Of a stretch of DNA of 58,835 bases, positions 47,505-56,105 are shown piece after piece; the first letter of the stretch is position 1; every line of letters starts with the position of its first letter. The DNA lies in the NCBI GenBank assembly GCA_038322575.1, contig JBBQGB010000015.1, positions 1 to 58,835 on the forward strand, read 5' to 3'. This stretch comes from JACMOY01 sp038322575. Its GTDB lineage: Bacteria > Actinomycetota > Actinomycetes > Actinomycetales > Angustibacteraceae. The notes beneath the pieces were generated by a model. The model did no database searches. It had not been told where the DNA came from and saw nothing but the letters and a program-made list of their open reading frames with translations. Made by a program: the position numbers and the translations under genes.

Positions 47505-49058
47505 GTGGCGAGAGGCGACGGACGGCTGACGCACGACCTGCTCCCGGGTGAGAAGGGTCCGCAGGACGCATGCGGCGTCTTCGGGGTCTGGGCGCCGGGT
47601 GAAGAGGTCGCCAAGCTCACCTACTTCGGGCTGTACGCCCTGCAGCACCGCGGCCAGGAGTCGGCGGGGATCGCCACCAGCGACGGCGAGCGGCTGCTGG
47701 TCTACAAGGACATGGGCCTGGTGTCGCAGGTCTTCGACGAGGCGGCGCTGCACTCGCTCAAGGGCCACCTGGCGATCGGGCACAGCCGCTACTCGACCAC
47801 CGGCGGCAGCACCTGGGAGAACGCCCAGCCCACCCTGGGCAACACCGCCGGCGGCACGGTCGCCTTGGCGCACAACGGCAACCTGACGAACTCGACCGAG
47901 CTGCGCGCCCTGGTGCGCGAGCGGTACGGCGTGCAGGCCGCGGGCGAGCTCAGCCGCGGCAACACCACCGACACGGCGCTGGTCACCGCGCTGCTCGCCG
48001 GCGACCCGGACCGCAGCCTCGAGGCCACGGCGCTGAAGGTCCTGCCGCTGCTCAAGGGCGCGTTCTCGCTGGTGTTCATGGACGAGCGCACGCTGTACGC
48101 CGCCCGCGACCCGCACGGCGTCCGGCCCCTGGTGCTGGGTCGGCTGGAGCACGGCTGGGTGGTGGCCAGCGAGACGCCGGCCCTCGCGACCGTCGGCGCC
48201 AGCGTGATCCGCGAGGTCGAGCCGGGCGAGATGATCGCGATCGACGCCGACGGGCTGCGCACCCACCGCTTCGCCGAGCCCGAGCCCAAGGGCTGCGTCT
48301 TCGAGTACGTCTACCTCGCCCGCCCGGACGCCACGATCAGCGGGCGGTCGGTGCACGAGGCGCGGGTCGACATGGGACGCCGGTTGGCGCGTGAGCACCC
48401 CGTCGACGCCGACCTGGTGATCGGCGTCCCCGAGTCCGGTGTGCCGGCGGCGATCGGCTACGCCGAAGAGAGCGGCATCCCGTTCGGGCAGGGGTTCGTC
48501 AAGAACTCCTACGTCGGGCGCACGTTCATCGAGCCGAGCCAGACGATCCGCCAGCTGGGCATCCGGCTCAAGCTCAACCCGCTGGTGCACGTGCTCAAGG
48601 GCCGCCGGATCATCGTCGTGGACGACTCGATCGTGCGCGGCAACACCCAGCGCGCGCAGGTGCGCATGCTGCGCGAGTCCGGCGCCGCCGAGGTGCACGT
48701 GCGGATCTCGTCGCCGCCGGTCACCTGGCCCTGCTTCTACGGCATCGACTTCGCCAGCCGGGCCGAGCTGATCGCCACCGGGCTCGGCGTCGAGGAGGTC
48801 CGCGCCAGCATCGGCGCCGACTCGCTCGGCTACATCAGCGAGGACGGCATGGTCGCCGCCACCGACCAGCCGGTCGACCGGCTGTGCACCGCCTGCTTCA
48901 CCGGCCGATACCCGATCGAACTGCCGCCCACGGCCCAGCTCGGCAAGCACGTCCTCGAGACCCTGCCCGGGCTGGACGTGCGGTCCGGCAGTCGGGACGT
49001 CGAGGGCGTGGCGACCGGCGTCTCCGGTGGCGCCGCCGACGCGCTCACGCGGCCGTGA
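47505..49058 (+). CDS. purF: Amidophosphoribosyltransferase
   Basis: 517 aa, GTG start. A propeptide of about 22 residues ends in QDACGVFGVW, so Cys23 would become the N-terminal glutaminase nucleophile after cleavage, as in the Bacillus subtilis type. The PRPP motif is RRIIVVDDSIVRGNTQ. Cys residues in GCVFEYVY, WPCFYGIDF and RLCTACFTGRYP match the four ligands of the 4Fe-4S form. It makes phosphoribosylamine from PRPP and glutamine, the first step of purine synthesis. purM follows after 4 bp. Confidence 0.97.
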   Translation: MARGDGRLTHDLLPGEKGPQDACGVFGVWAPGEEVAKLTYFGLYALQHRGQESAGIATSDGERLLVYKDMGLVSQVFDEAALHSLKGHLAIGHSRYSTTGGSTWENAQPTLGNTAGGTVALAHNGNLTNSTELRALVRERYGVQAAGELSRGNTTDTALVTALLAGDPDRSLEATALKVLPLLKGAFSLVFMDERTLYAARDPHGVRPLVLGRLEHGWVVASETPALATVGASVIREVEPGEMIAIDADGLRTHRFAEPEPKGCVFEYVYLARPDATISGRSVHEARVDMGRRLAREHPVDADLVIGVPESGVPAAIGYAEESGIPFGQGFVKNSYVGRTFIEPSQTIRQLGIRLKLNPLVHVLKGRRIIVVDDSIVRGNTQRAQVRMLRESGAAEVHVRISSPPVTWPCFYGIDFASRAELIATGLGVEEVRASIGADSLGYISEDGMVAATDQPVDRLCTACFTGRYPIELPPTAQLGKHVLETLPGLDVRSGSRDVEGVATGVSGGAADALTRP

Positions 49059-49062
49059 CGGC

Positions 49063-50169
49063 ATGAGCGACCAGCCCATCACGTACGCGGGGGCCGGGGT
49101 CGACGTCGAGGCGGGCGACCGCGCGGTCACCCTGATGCGCGACTGGGTCGCCAAGACCCGCCGTCCCGAGGTCGTCGGGGGGCTCGGCGGCTTCGCCGGG
49201 CTGTTCGACGCGACCGCGCTGCAGGCCTACCGCCGACCGCTGCTCGCGACGAGCACCGACGGGGTCGGCACCAAGGTGCAGATCGCCCAGCGGCTCGACG
49301 TCCACGACACGATCGGCTTCGACCTGGTCGGCATGGTCGTCGACGACATCGTCGTGTGCGGCGCCGAGCCGCTGTTCATGACCGACTACATCGCTTGCGG
49401 CGCAGTGGTTCCCGAGAGGATCGCCGCGATCGTCAAGGGGATCGCGCAGGCCTGCGTGGTCGCCGGGTGCGCACTGCTCGGCGGCGAGACGGCCGAGCAC
49501 CCGGGGCTGCTCGGCCCGACCGAGTACGACGTCGCGGGCGCAGCCACCGGGGTCGTCGAGGCCGACGACCTGCTCGGCCCCGAGCGCGTGCGCGTGGGCG
49601 ACGTGCTCGTGGCGATGGCGTCGTCCGGGCTGCACTCCAACGGCTACTCGCTGGTGCGCCGGGTGGTCGAGGTCGCCGGTTGGGGCCTGGAGCGGCACGT
49701 CGACGTCCTCGGTCGCACCCTGGGCGAGGAGCTGCTCGAACCGACCCGGGTCTACGCCGCCGACGTCCTCGACCTGGCCCGCGCTGCCGACGTCGACGTG
49801 CACGCCGTCAGCCACGTCACCGGCGGCGGGCTGGCCGCCAACCTGGCCCGGGTGCTGCCCCCCGGCCTCGAGGCCGTCGTCGAGCGCGGCACCTGGACGC
49901 CGGCCCCGGTCTTCGCGCTGGTGCGCGACCTCGGGCGGGTGCCGGTGCCCGACCTCGAGCGCACCCTGAACCTCGGGGTGGGCATGGTCGCGGTGGTCGC
50001 GGCCGACGACGCGGACGCCGCCGTCCGCCGCCTCGCCGCCCGCGGGCTGCCGGCGTGGGTGCTCGGCCAGGTGCGCACGCAGCAGCCGGCCGGCGCTGAT
50101 GACGTCACCCAGGGCGCCAAGGGCGTCGACGGCGGTGCCGTGCGGATGCTCGGCGCCCACCCCGCCTGA
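49063..50169 (+). CDS. purM: Phosphoribosylformylglycinamidine cyclo-ligase (AIR synthetase)
   Basis: 368 aa, ATG 49063. Motifs: ITYAGAGVDVEAGDRAV, LLATSTDGVGTKVQIAQ, DLVGMVVDDIVVCGAEPLFMTDYIACG, GGETAEHPGLL, MASSGLHSNGYSLVRRVV and HVTGGGLAANLARVLP. It closes FGAM to AIR with ATP. The last 25 or so residues are a variable tail. The gene is 4 bp after purF and its 3' end is 7 bp from the convergent pcp gene. Confidence 0.97.
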   Translation: MSDQPITYAGAGVDVEAGDRAVTLMRDWVAKTRRPEVVGGLGGFAGLFDATALQAYRRPLLATSTDGVGTKVQIAQRLDVHDTIGFDLVGMVVDDIVVCGAEPLFMTDYIACGAVVPERIAAIVKGIAQACVVAGCALLGGETAEHPGLLGPTEYDVAGAATGVVEADDLLGPERVRVGDVLVAMASSGLHSNGYSLVRRVVEVAGWGLERHVDVLGRTLGEELLEPTRVYAADVLDLARAADVDVHAVSHVTGGGLAANLARVLPPGLEAVVERGTWTPAPVFALVRDLGRVPVPDLERTLNLGVGMVAVVAADDADAAVRRLAARGLPAWVLGQVRTQQPAGADDVTQGAKGVDGGAVRMLGAHPA

Positions 50170-50176
50170 GCCCGGC

Positions 50177-50818
50177 TCAGCGACCGGTGGTCAGCGCGGC
50201 GACCGACGTCCGCACCGTGATCTGCAGGCCCTCGCTGACCAGGTCGAGCGACAGGCTCGGCTGGTCGCCCCGGTCGACCACCTGCTCGGGCACGTAGGGC
50301 ACGTGCACGAAGCCCCCGACCAGCCCGGGCCGCTCGGTCGCGATGAGGTGCATCAGGGCGTAGAACACGCTGTTGCAGACGTAGGTGCCGGCGGTCCAGC
50401 TCTCGTCGGCAGGGATCCCGGCCGCGCGCAGCGCGTCAACGATCGCGGCCACGGGCAGGCCGGAGAAGTACGCGACCGGGCCGCCCGCCACGACCGGCTC
50501 GTCGACCGGGGTGCGGCCGGCGTTGTCCGGGACGCGGGCGTCGGCCACGTTGACCGCGACCCGCTCGGGCGTCACCCCGAACCGGCCGCCGGCCTCGCCG
50601 GTGCAGATCACCAGGCCCGGGTCGTGCGTGGCGATCGCGGTGCGCAGCGCGTCGCCCGCCGCGCCGAACTCGACCGGCAGCACCGCGGTGCGGATCCGGA
50701 CGCCGTCCGGCACCGGAGCGTCGACCAGTCGGGCCACCGCCTGCTGCGAGGGGTTCACCGTCTGGCCGTCGAACGGCTCGAACCCGGTCACGAGCACGGT
50801 GGTCTGCGAGGCTGGCAC
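50177..50818 (-). CDS. pcp: Pyrrolidone-carboxylate (pyroglutamyl) peptidase
   Basis: 213 aa. Family C15: LVTGFEPFDGQTVNPSQQAV at the N-terminus, catalytic Glu in CTGEAGGRFGVTPERVAVN, catalytic Cys in GTYVCNSVFYALMH, and catalytic His in GGFVHVPYVPEQV. It removes N-terminal 5-oxoproline from peptides. GTG 50818 is the first start; GTG 50797, giving VLVTGFEPF, would fit the family better. The first start lies 2 bp from the divergent PxpB-PxpC start. Confidence 0.94.
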   Translation of the reverse strand: MPASQTTVLVTGFEPFDGQTVNPSQQAVARLVDAPVPDGVRIRTAVLPVEFGAAGDALRTAIATHDPGLVICTGEAGGRFGVTPERVAVNVADARVPDNAGRTPVDEPVVAGGPVAYFSGLPVAAIVDALRAAGIPADESWTAGTYVCNSVFYALMHLIATERPGLVGGFVHVPYVPEQVVDRGDQPSLSLDLVSEGLQITVRTSVAALTTGR

Positions 50819-50820
50819 CG

Positions 50821-52410
50821 GTGAACGATCCCACGGAGGCCGCGGTGCGCGAGCTCGAGCCGGTGCTGGCGGGCGCGATGCTGGTGCGGCCGGTCGGGCG
50901 GCGGGCGCTGCTGCTCGAGGTCGACGGGCTGGACGCGGTGCGCGCCTGGGCGCAGGTCGTCGCCGCCCTGGTCGCGGACGGCGCCCTGCCCGCCCCCGAC
51001 GACGTCGTCCCCGGGGCGCGCACGCTGCTGCTGGACGGGGTCGACCCGGCACGCGTGCGTGCGCTGCTCGAGGGCCTCGGCCCACCCGCGCCGGTGCGAC
51101 CGAGCGGTGTGCGGGACGTCGTCGAGGTGCCCGTCGTGTACGACGGTGTCGACCTCGCCGAGGTGGCCCGGTTCTGGGGGGTGAGCGAGCGCGAGGTGGT
51201 GGCCCGCCACACCGGCACCGAGTTCACCGTGGCCTTCTGCGGGTTCGCGCCGGGCTTCGCCTACCTGGTCGGCCTGGACGTCGAGGTGCCCCGCCGGGCG
51301 ACCCCGCGACCCGTCGTCCCCGCCGGGTCGGTAGGGCTCGCGGGCCGCTACTGCGGCGTCTACCCGACGTCGTCCCCGGGGGGCTGGCAGCTGCTGGGCA
51401 CCACGCGGGTGCCGCTGTTCGACGCCGGCGCCGACCCGCCGGCACTGCTGCCACCCGGGGCGCGGGTGCGGTTCGTCGAGGTCGCCGAGCACCCGGCGCG
51501 ACCGCTGCCGGCGACCCCGGGGGTCGAGCCCGCACCGACCGGCCGCTCGCTCGGCGTGGTCCGGGCCGGGCCGCTCAGCACCGTGCAGGACGGCGGCCGG
51601 GTCGGTCTGGCGCACCTCGGCGTCCCCCGGGCCGGGCCGCTCGACCGGCCCGCGGCCCGGCTGGCGAACCGCCTGGTGGGCAACGCCGAGGACGCGGCGG
51701 TGCTCGAGACCACGCTCGGCGGCGTGGCGGTCCGGGCGGGCACCGCGCTCACCATGGCCGTCACCGGCGCACCCTCGCCGGTGACCGTCGACGGCCGGCC
51801 GCTGCCGTTCGGGGTCGCCGTGGCGGTGGGTGCGGGTGAGGTGCTGGACGTCGGGCCGGCGGTCAGCGGCGTGCGGTCCTACCTGGCGGTCGGCGGGGGA
51901 CTGGCCCCGCCGCCGGTCCTGGGCAGCCGGTCGCGCGACACCCTGTCCGGACTCGGGCCGGCCCCGCTGGCCGATGGCGACGTGCTCGCCGTCGGCCCGG
52001 CGACCGGGCCGACACCGGCGGTCAGCTACACGGTGCCGCCGGTGACGACGTCCCCGGTGGTGCTTCGGGTGAGCGCCGGGCCGCGCGCTGACCGGTTCGG
52101 CGACGGTGGTCTGGCGGTGCTGCTCGGCTCGACCTACGAGGTCTCGGCCGTCGGCAACCGCGTCGGCACCCGGCTGGCCGGACCGCCCGTGCCGCGATCG
52201 TCCGACGCCGAGCTCGAGAGCGAGGGCATGGTGCTCGGCGCGGTGCAGGTGCCACCGGACGGTCAGCCGGTCGTGCTGCTCGCCGACCACCCGACCACCG
52301 GCGGCTACCCGGTGATCGCGGTGGTCCACCCCGACGGCCTGGCCGCGCTGGCCCAGGCCCGGCCCGGGTCGGCCGTGCGCTTCGTCATCGCGGCGGCCGG
52401 CCCGGTCTGA
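50821..52410 (+). CDS. 5-oxoprolinase subunits PxpB-PxpC fusion
   Basis: 529 aa, GTG 50821. The first 220 residues are the PxpB/KipI (allophanate hydrolase subunit 1) domain with HTGTEFTVAFCGFAPGFAYLVGL and GLAGRYCGVYPTSSPGGWQLLG. Residues about 235-529 are PxpC/KipA (subunit 2) with SLGVVRAGPLSTVQDGGRVGLAHLGVPRAGPLDRPAARLANRL and VVHPDGLAALAQARPGS. With PxpA it opens 5-oxoproline to glutamate using ATP. PxpA is not in this window. The divergent pcp gene supplies 5-oxoproline from peptides. ATG 50878 is a possible later start. Confidence 0.92.
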   Translation: MNDPTEAAVRELEPVLAGAMLVRPVGRRALLLEVDGLDAVRAWAQVVAALVADGALPAPDDVVPGARTLLLDGVDPARVRALLEGLGPPAPVRPSGVRDVVEVPVVYDGVDLAEVARFWGVSEREVVARHTGTEFTVAFCGFAPGFAYLVGLDVEVPRRATPRPVVPAGSVGLAGRYCGVYPTSSPGGWQLLGTTRVPLFDAGADPPALLPPGARVRFVEVAEHPARPLPATPGVEPAPTGRSLGVVRAGPLSTVQDGGRVGLAHLGVPRAGPLDRPAARLANRLVGNAEDAAVLETTLGGVAVRAGTALTMAVTGAPSPVTVDGRPLPFGVAVAVGAGEVLDVGPAVSGVRSYLAVGGGLAPPPVLGSRSRDTLSGLGPAPLADGDVLAVGPATGPTPAVSYTVPPVTTSPVVLRVSAGPRADRFGDGGLAVLLGSTYEVSAVGNRVGTRLAGPPVPRSSDAELESEGMVLGAVQVPPDGQPVVLLADHPTTGGYPVIAVVHPDGLAALAQARPGSAVRFVIAAAGPV

Positions 52411-52451
52411 GAGCGGTTGCCCGGCCGGACGGCGGATGGTTGGCTGCGCCG

Positions 52452-53234
52452 GTGGACCCCGCCGCCGTCCTGGCCGCCTACGACGCCCAGGTGCGGCGCG
52501 ACCCGCCCGCCCAGCCCGGGGTGCGGGTCGAGCGCGACCGGTGGGTCACCCGGGTGGTCGCGGTCGACCGGGCGGGCTGGAACGGCGTGGTCTGGAGCGC
52601 ACCCGACCTGGGCCGCCCCGACTCCGACGTGGACGCGGTGGTCGCCGAGCAGGTGCGGCGGTTTCGCGGCCGGGAGTGGGAGTGGAAGCACTACTCCCAC
52701 GATCAGCCACCCGACCTACCGGACCGGCTGCGCGCCGCGGGGCTGCTGCCCGAGCCCGCCGAGACCCTGATGGTTGCCGAGGTCGCCGGGCTCGACCTCG
52801 ACGTCCGCCCACCGCCGGGTGTCGACGTGGTGCTGGTCGATGACGACGACGGGATCGCGGCCCTGACCCGCGTGCACGACGCGGTCTTCGGTGGCGAGCA
52901 CAGCGCGATCGCGGCGGACCTGCGTGCGGGGCTGGCCCAGCAGCCGAGGACGGTGCAGGGCGTCCTGGCGCTGGCCGACGGCGAGCCCGTGGCGGCCGGC
53001 CGCGTCGACCTCACGCCGGGCACGGACTTCGCCGGCCTGTGGGGTGGCGGGACCATCGCCGACTGGCGGGGCCGCGGAGTGTTCCGGGCGCTGGTGTCCA
53101 GGCGCGCAATGATCGCCGCCGCGCGCGGGTTCGCCTACCTGCAGGTGGACGCGTCGGCCGACAGCAGGCCGATCTTGCGCCGACGGGGGTTCGTCGAGCT
53201 GGCCACCACGACCCCGTGGGTGCAGCGGTCGTGA
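52452..53234 (+). CDS. GNAT-family acetyltransferase-like protein
   Basis: 260 aa. The C-terminal half has a GNAT fold: VQGVLALADGEPVAAGRVDL, FAGLWGGGTIADWRGRGVFRALVSRRAMIAAARGFAYLQVDASADSRPILRRRGFVEL. The N-terminal 120 residues resemble a divergent second GNAT-like half. The substrate is unknown. GTG 52452 is used; the frame opens earlier at TTG 52440, and neither has a strong ribosome binding site. The stop is 4 bp from the convergent DUF3073 gene. Confidence 0.87.
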   Translation: MDPAAVLAAYDAQVRRDPPAQPGVRVERDRWVTRVVAVDRAGWNGVVWSAPDLGRPDSDVDAVVAEQVRRFRGREWEWKHYSHDQPPDLPDRLRAAGLLPEPAETLMVAEVAGLDLDVRPPPGVDVVLVDDDDGIAALTRVHDAVFGGEHSAIAADLRAGLAQQPRTVQGVLALADGEPVAAGRVDLTPGTDFAGLWGGGTIADWRGRGVFRALVSRRAMIAAARGFAYLQVDASADSRPILRRRGFVELATTTPWVQRS

Positions 53235-53237
53235 ACC

Positions 53238-53432
53238 TCAGCGCTCGCCGGACACCCAGCGCGCGTCGTCGTCCTCGTCGTCCGGTTCGACGGCTCGACC
53301 GGTGTTGAGGTCGTCGAACGGCGAGGGGCCGTGCAGCTCGCGCTGCAGAGCGGTCAGGTCAGTGCTCGGGCTGTAGTACTTCAGCTCTCGGGCGACTTTG
53401 GTCTGCTTTGCCTTGGCTCGGCCGCGACCCAT
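53238..53432 (-). CDS. DUF3073 family protein
   Basis: 64 aa. MGRGRAKAKQTKVARELKYYSPSTDLTALQREL is the DUF3073 signature, followed by an acidic C-terminus (VEPDDEDDDARWV). It is a small basic/acidic cytosolic protein of unknown role, highly conserved in actinobacteria next to purM or valine dehydrogenase. ATG 53432 starts the conserved part; the frame extends to 53495 without conservation. Confidence 0.93.
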   Translation of the reverse strand: MGRGRAKAKQTKVARELKYYSPSTDLTALQRELHGPSPFDDLNTGRAVEPDDEDDDARWVSGER

Positions 53433-53456
53433 AGCGTCGACCCCCTCATGCATCGA

Positions 53457-53480
53457 CCGGGACGGCCTGCGCGGTCCCGG
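53457..53480 (-). terminator. Hairpin between valine dehydrogenase and DUF3073
   Basis: CCGGGAC (53457-53463) pairs with GTCCCGG (53474-53480) around a 10-base loop, 88 bp past the dehydrogenase stop on the minus strand. It could end that transcript; no T tract. Confidence 0.35.
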
Positions 53481-53567
53481 GATCAGTGTGCTCACTCGTG
53501 GTACCTACGGTACATCGTCGTGAGCGGTGGCGGCGACCGTGGCATCGCTGCCCCGATCCGCCCGCGG

Positions 53568-54635
53568 TCAGCGCGCGGGCAGCCAGGTGCGGCGCAGCCC
53601 CGACACCTCGGCGATGCGCTGCTCGGCGAGGTGCTCGGCGGCCACCGACGGCGCGATGCCGGCCGCCGCTGCGCCGGCCAGCACCGCGGCGGTGGTCGCG
53701 AAGATGCCCATCGTGCGCGTCCGGGCCCGCTCGAACGAGAAGCCGTGCCGCTCGTCGGCGACCTGGATCACTCCGCCGGAGTTGACGACGAAGTCGGGGG
53801 CGTAGGTGATCTCGCGACGCAGCAGGACGTCGGCGACCTGCGGCTCGGCGAGCTGGTTGTTGGCGGCACCGCACACGACGCCGGTGGTCAGCGCCTCGGC
53901 CACCTCGACGGTCAGCGCCGCGCCGAGGGCACAGGGGGCGTAGGCGTCCAGGTCGCGGGCCAGCAGGTCGTCGGTGGTGGCGGCCACCTCGACCTCGGGG
54001 TGCGCCGCCCGCACGCGGTCCAGCGCGGCCGACGACACGTCCGTGACGACGACGTGCGCGCCGTCCGCCCGCAGGTGGTCCACCAGCAGGTGACCGACCT
54101 TGCCGACCCCCGCCACGGCGACCCGGCGTCCGGCCAGGGACGTCGATCCCCAGCGGTGCTCGGCCGCGGCGCGCAGTCCCTGGAACACCCCCAGGGCGGT
54201 CAGCACCGACGAGTCACCGGCGCCGCCGTCGCCCTCGCTGCGGCCGGTGACGAAGTCGCACTCGCGGGCGACGACGTCCATGTCGGCGACGTAGGTGCCG
54301 ACGTCGCAGGCGGTGACGTAGCGGCCGCCGAGGCTCTGCACGAACCGGCCGTAGGCGCGCAGCAGGGCCTCGGTCTTGTCGCGGGCCGGGTCGCCGATGA
54401 TGACGGCCTTGCCGCCGCCGTGGTCGAGCCCGGCCAGGGCGTTCTTGTACGTCATGCCGCGCGAGAGGTCGAGGACGTCGGCGACGGCGTCCGCCTCGGT
54501 GGCGTAGGGGTGGAACCGGGTGCCGCCCAGGCCCGGGCCGAGCGCGGTGCTGTGCAGCGCGATCACGGCCCGCAGCCCCGAGCCGCGGTCGTGGCAGAAC
54601 ACGACCTGCTCGTGCTCGCCGTCCAGGATGCTCAC
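53568..54635 (-). CDS. vdh: Valine dehydrogenase (Glu/Leu/Phe/Val dehydrogenase family)
   Basis: 355 aa, GTG 54635. Strong similarity to actinomycete valine dehydrogenase: HEQVVFCHDRGSGLRAVIALHSTALGPGLGGTRFHPYA, the catalytic Lys region MTYKNALAGLDHGGGKAVI, YVTACDVGTYVADMDVVARE, the NAD motif VAVAGVGKVGHLLVDHL and CGAANNQLA. It deaminates branched-chain amino acids with NAD. GTG 54644 is an alternative; TAGGGT (54648-54643) sits 7 bases before GTG 54635, which would suit a leaderless transcript. The DUF3073-vdh-unknown-bldC order is conserved in Streptomyces. Confidence 0.95.
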   Translation of the reverse strand: MSILDGEHEQVVFCHDRGSGLRAVIALHSTALGPGLGGTRFHPYATEADAVADVLDLSRGMTYKNALAGLDHGGGKAVIIGDPARDKTEALLRAYGRFVQSLGGRYVTACDVGTYVADMDVVARECDFVTGRSEGDGGAGDSSVLTALGVFQGLRAAAEHRWGSTSLAGRRVAVAGVGKVGHLLVDHLRADGAHVVVTDVSSAALDRVRAAHPEVEVAATTDDLLARDLDAYAPCALGAALTVEVAEALTTGVVCGAANNQLAEPQVADVLLRREITYAPDFVVNSGGVIQVADERHGFSFERARTRTMGIFATTAAVLAGAAAAGIAPSVAAEHLAEQRIAEVSGLRRTWLPAR

Positions 54636-54642
54636 GGCCGAC

Positions 54643-54648
54643 ACCCTA
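54643..54648 (-). promoter_or_regulatory. Possible -10 box of vdh
   Basis: TAGGGT on the minus strand fits TANNNT and is 7 bases from GTG 54635. No -35 box was assigned, so it is only suggestive. Confidence 0.3.
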
Positions 54649-54713
54649 GGGGCACCCCGGGGCCGCCCCAGGGGCGCCGTCGGTGCGCCGATGCCGGGTG
54701 TCACCCTGGTGCG

Positions 54714-55553
54714 GTGCCAGCAGCCCGGCGACCGCCGTACGTCGCGTACCTGCGTGTGTTCGAGCCCGTGGCGCACCTGCCGGCCACCGAGCGCGAGCGC
54801 TGGACGGCGTACGCGCCATCGCGCCCGCACCGCCACCTGGTCGAGGCTGCCCTGTTCGCCGACTCGGTGCGCCGCCTCGCGGGTCGGCCGCCGGTGCCGG
54901 TGCCCCCGACCGAGAGCAGGGACGGGCTGCTCCTCGAGCTGGACGGCGAGCTCTACGTCTGCCCCCAGCAGCCGCGTCTTCGGGTGTGGACCGACCTGGC
55001 CCGGGCCGGCGACGTCCTGCCCTCGGTGCAGACCCTGCCGGCGGTGCTGCGCGAGCAGGCGGCCGCCGACCTCGCGGCGCACGCCCGCGCCGGCGGCGAG
55101 CTGCGGCTGTTCACGCTCACGACGACGTGGCAGGTGCCGGTCGCCTGGTTCGTCCCGTTCACCGCCGACGAGCGCGAGCTGCGACTGGGTCGGCGGGGGC
55201 CAGGTGACGAGCGCGTGCTGCGCTACCGGACGCCGATGTCGTCCGCCCGACGGCGCTGCGCCCGTGGTCTGCGGGCGGCGCGCGCCCACCTGCCGGACGA
55301 GGACGTGCCGGCGCAGATCGAGCAGGTCTCGCGGTGGCTCGAGCAGTTCGACCCGCGCAGCGTCGTCGAGCTGGACTACGCCGCGCTGGTCGATCTGCTG
55401 GACGACGCGCACCTGCTCGGGGACGACTCCGCCGCCGACGTCGCGGACGGTCTGGCGGCGCTCACCGAGGGTGACGCACTGTCGGCGGCCGCGGCGTACC
55501 GCCGCTGGACCCAGCGCTGGCACCGGGTCGCGCTGCTGGCGCGCGCGTCGTAG
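54714..55553 (+). CDS. Conserved actinobacterial protein of unknown function, before bldC
   Basis: 279 aa, GTG 54714. It begins PAARRPPYVAYLRVFEPVAHLPATERERW and has GELYVCPQQPRLRVWTDLA, LTTTWQVPVAWFVPF and RVLRYRTPMSSARRRCARGLRAARAHLPD. No signal, membrane helix or catalytic motif was recognised; it looks like a soluble alpha/beta protein. Orthologues stand between valine dehydrogenase and bldC in actinomycetes, which supports it as a real gene. The frame extends far upstream antisense to vdh and is not used. Confidence 0.88.
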   Translation: MPAARRPPYVAYLRVFEPVAHLPATERERWTAYAPSRPHRHLVEAALFADSVRRLAGRPPVPVPPTESRDGLLLELDGELYVCPQQPRLRVWTDLARAGDVLPSVQTLPAVLREQAAADLAAHARAGGELRLFTLTTTWQVPVAWFVPFTADERELRLGRRGPGDERVLRYRTPMSSARRRCARGLRAARAHLPDEDVPAQIEQVSRWLEQFDPRSVVELDYAALVDLLDDAHLLGDDSAADVADGLAALTEGDALSAAAAYRRWTQRWHRVALLARAS

Positions 55554-55674
55554 TGACTAGTCATGTGCGGCGGCAAAGATGATCCGTCCTGAATGTTCCC
55601 CTGGGGGCCGTCATCGTCCATATTGAGGGGTGATCGCCGACGTCGTCCGACGCGGCCAGACCTAGGAGCCCTTG

Positions 55675-55875
55675 ATGGTCGCTCGTACGACGGAAGCCGA
55701 GTCGCTGCTCACCCCCGCTGAGGTGGCTGCGCTCTTTCGGGTCGACCCCAAGACCGTGACCCGCTGGGCCAAGGCCGGCAAGCTCACCTCGATCCGCACC
55801 CTCGGTGGCCACCGCCGCTACCGCGAGGCCGAGGTCCGCGCCCTGCTGTCGGGGATCCCGACCCAGCGCAGCTGA
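55675..55875 (+). CDS. bldC: Developmental regulator BldC (MerR-like)
   Basis: 66 aa, ATG 55675 with AGGAG upstream. LLTPAEVAALFRVDPKTVTRWAKAGKLTSIRTLGGHRRYREAEVRALL is the single MerR-type winged-helix domain of BldC. It has no effector or dimerisation region. BldC binds DNA cooperatively at direct repeats and controls development genes in Streptomyces; in non-sporulating relatives the targets are less clear. A strong hairpin follows the gene. Confidence 0.95.
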   Translation: MVARTTEAESLLTPAEVAALFRVDPKTVTRWAKAGKLTSIRTLGGHRRYREAEVRALLSGIPTQRS

Positions 55876-55889
55876 CCGCCCTGACCGGG

Positions 55890-55925
55890 CGAGCCGGTGC
55901 CGCCCCAGGGGTCGGCGCCGGCTCG
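55890..55925 (+). terminator. Hairpin terminator after bldC
   Basis: CGAGCCGGTGCCG (55890-55902) pairs with CGGCGCCGGCTCG (55913-55925) except for one mismatch, around a 10-base loop, 15 bp past the stop. The remaining 180 bp to the next gene hold nothing recognised. Confidence 0.75.
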
Positions 55926-56105
55926 TTCGCGTCCCTCAGGCCACCCAGCCGAGGTACCTGCTGCCCAGCGTGACCGCCGCGAACCACGAGGCGGCCGCGA
56001 CCCGGGGGACGATCAGCCCAGCGCTGTGGCCGACCCGGGCCCTCGACGTAGCCGGCGCCGCGTGCCAGCCTGACCCTCACGCTGCGGTCGACCGGGGGGT
56101 TTCTC

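Noticed and set aside
45147..49154. Minus-strand frame of over 1300 codons across the GNAT-AAA+ and purF genes
   Set aside because: It is antisense to well-supported genes and lacks any domain signature.
55554..55570. TGACTAGTCA palindrome just after the unknown gene as an operator of bldC
   Set aside because: A single 10-bp palindrome over 100 bp from the bldC start is too weak; it may be chance.
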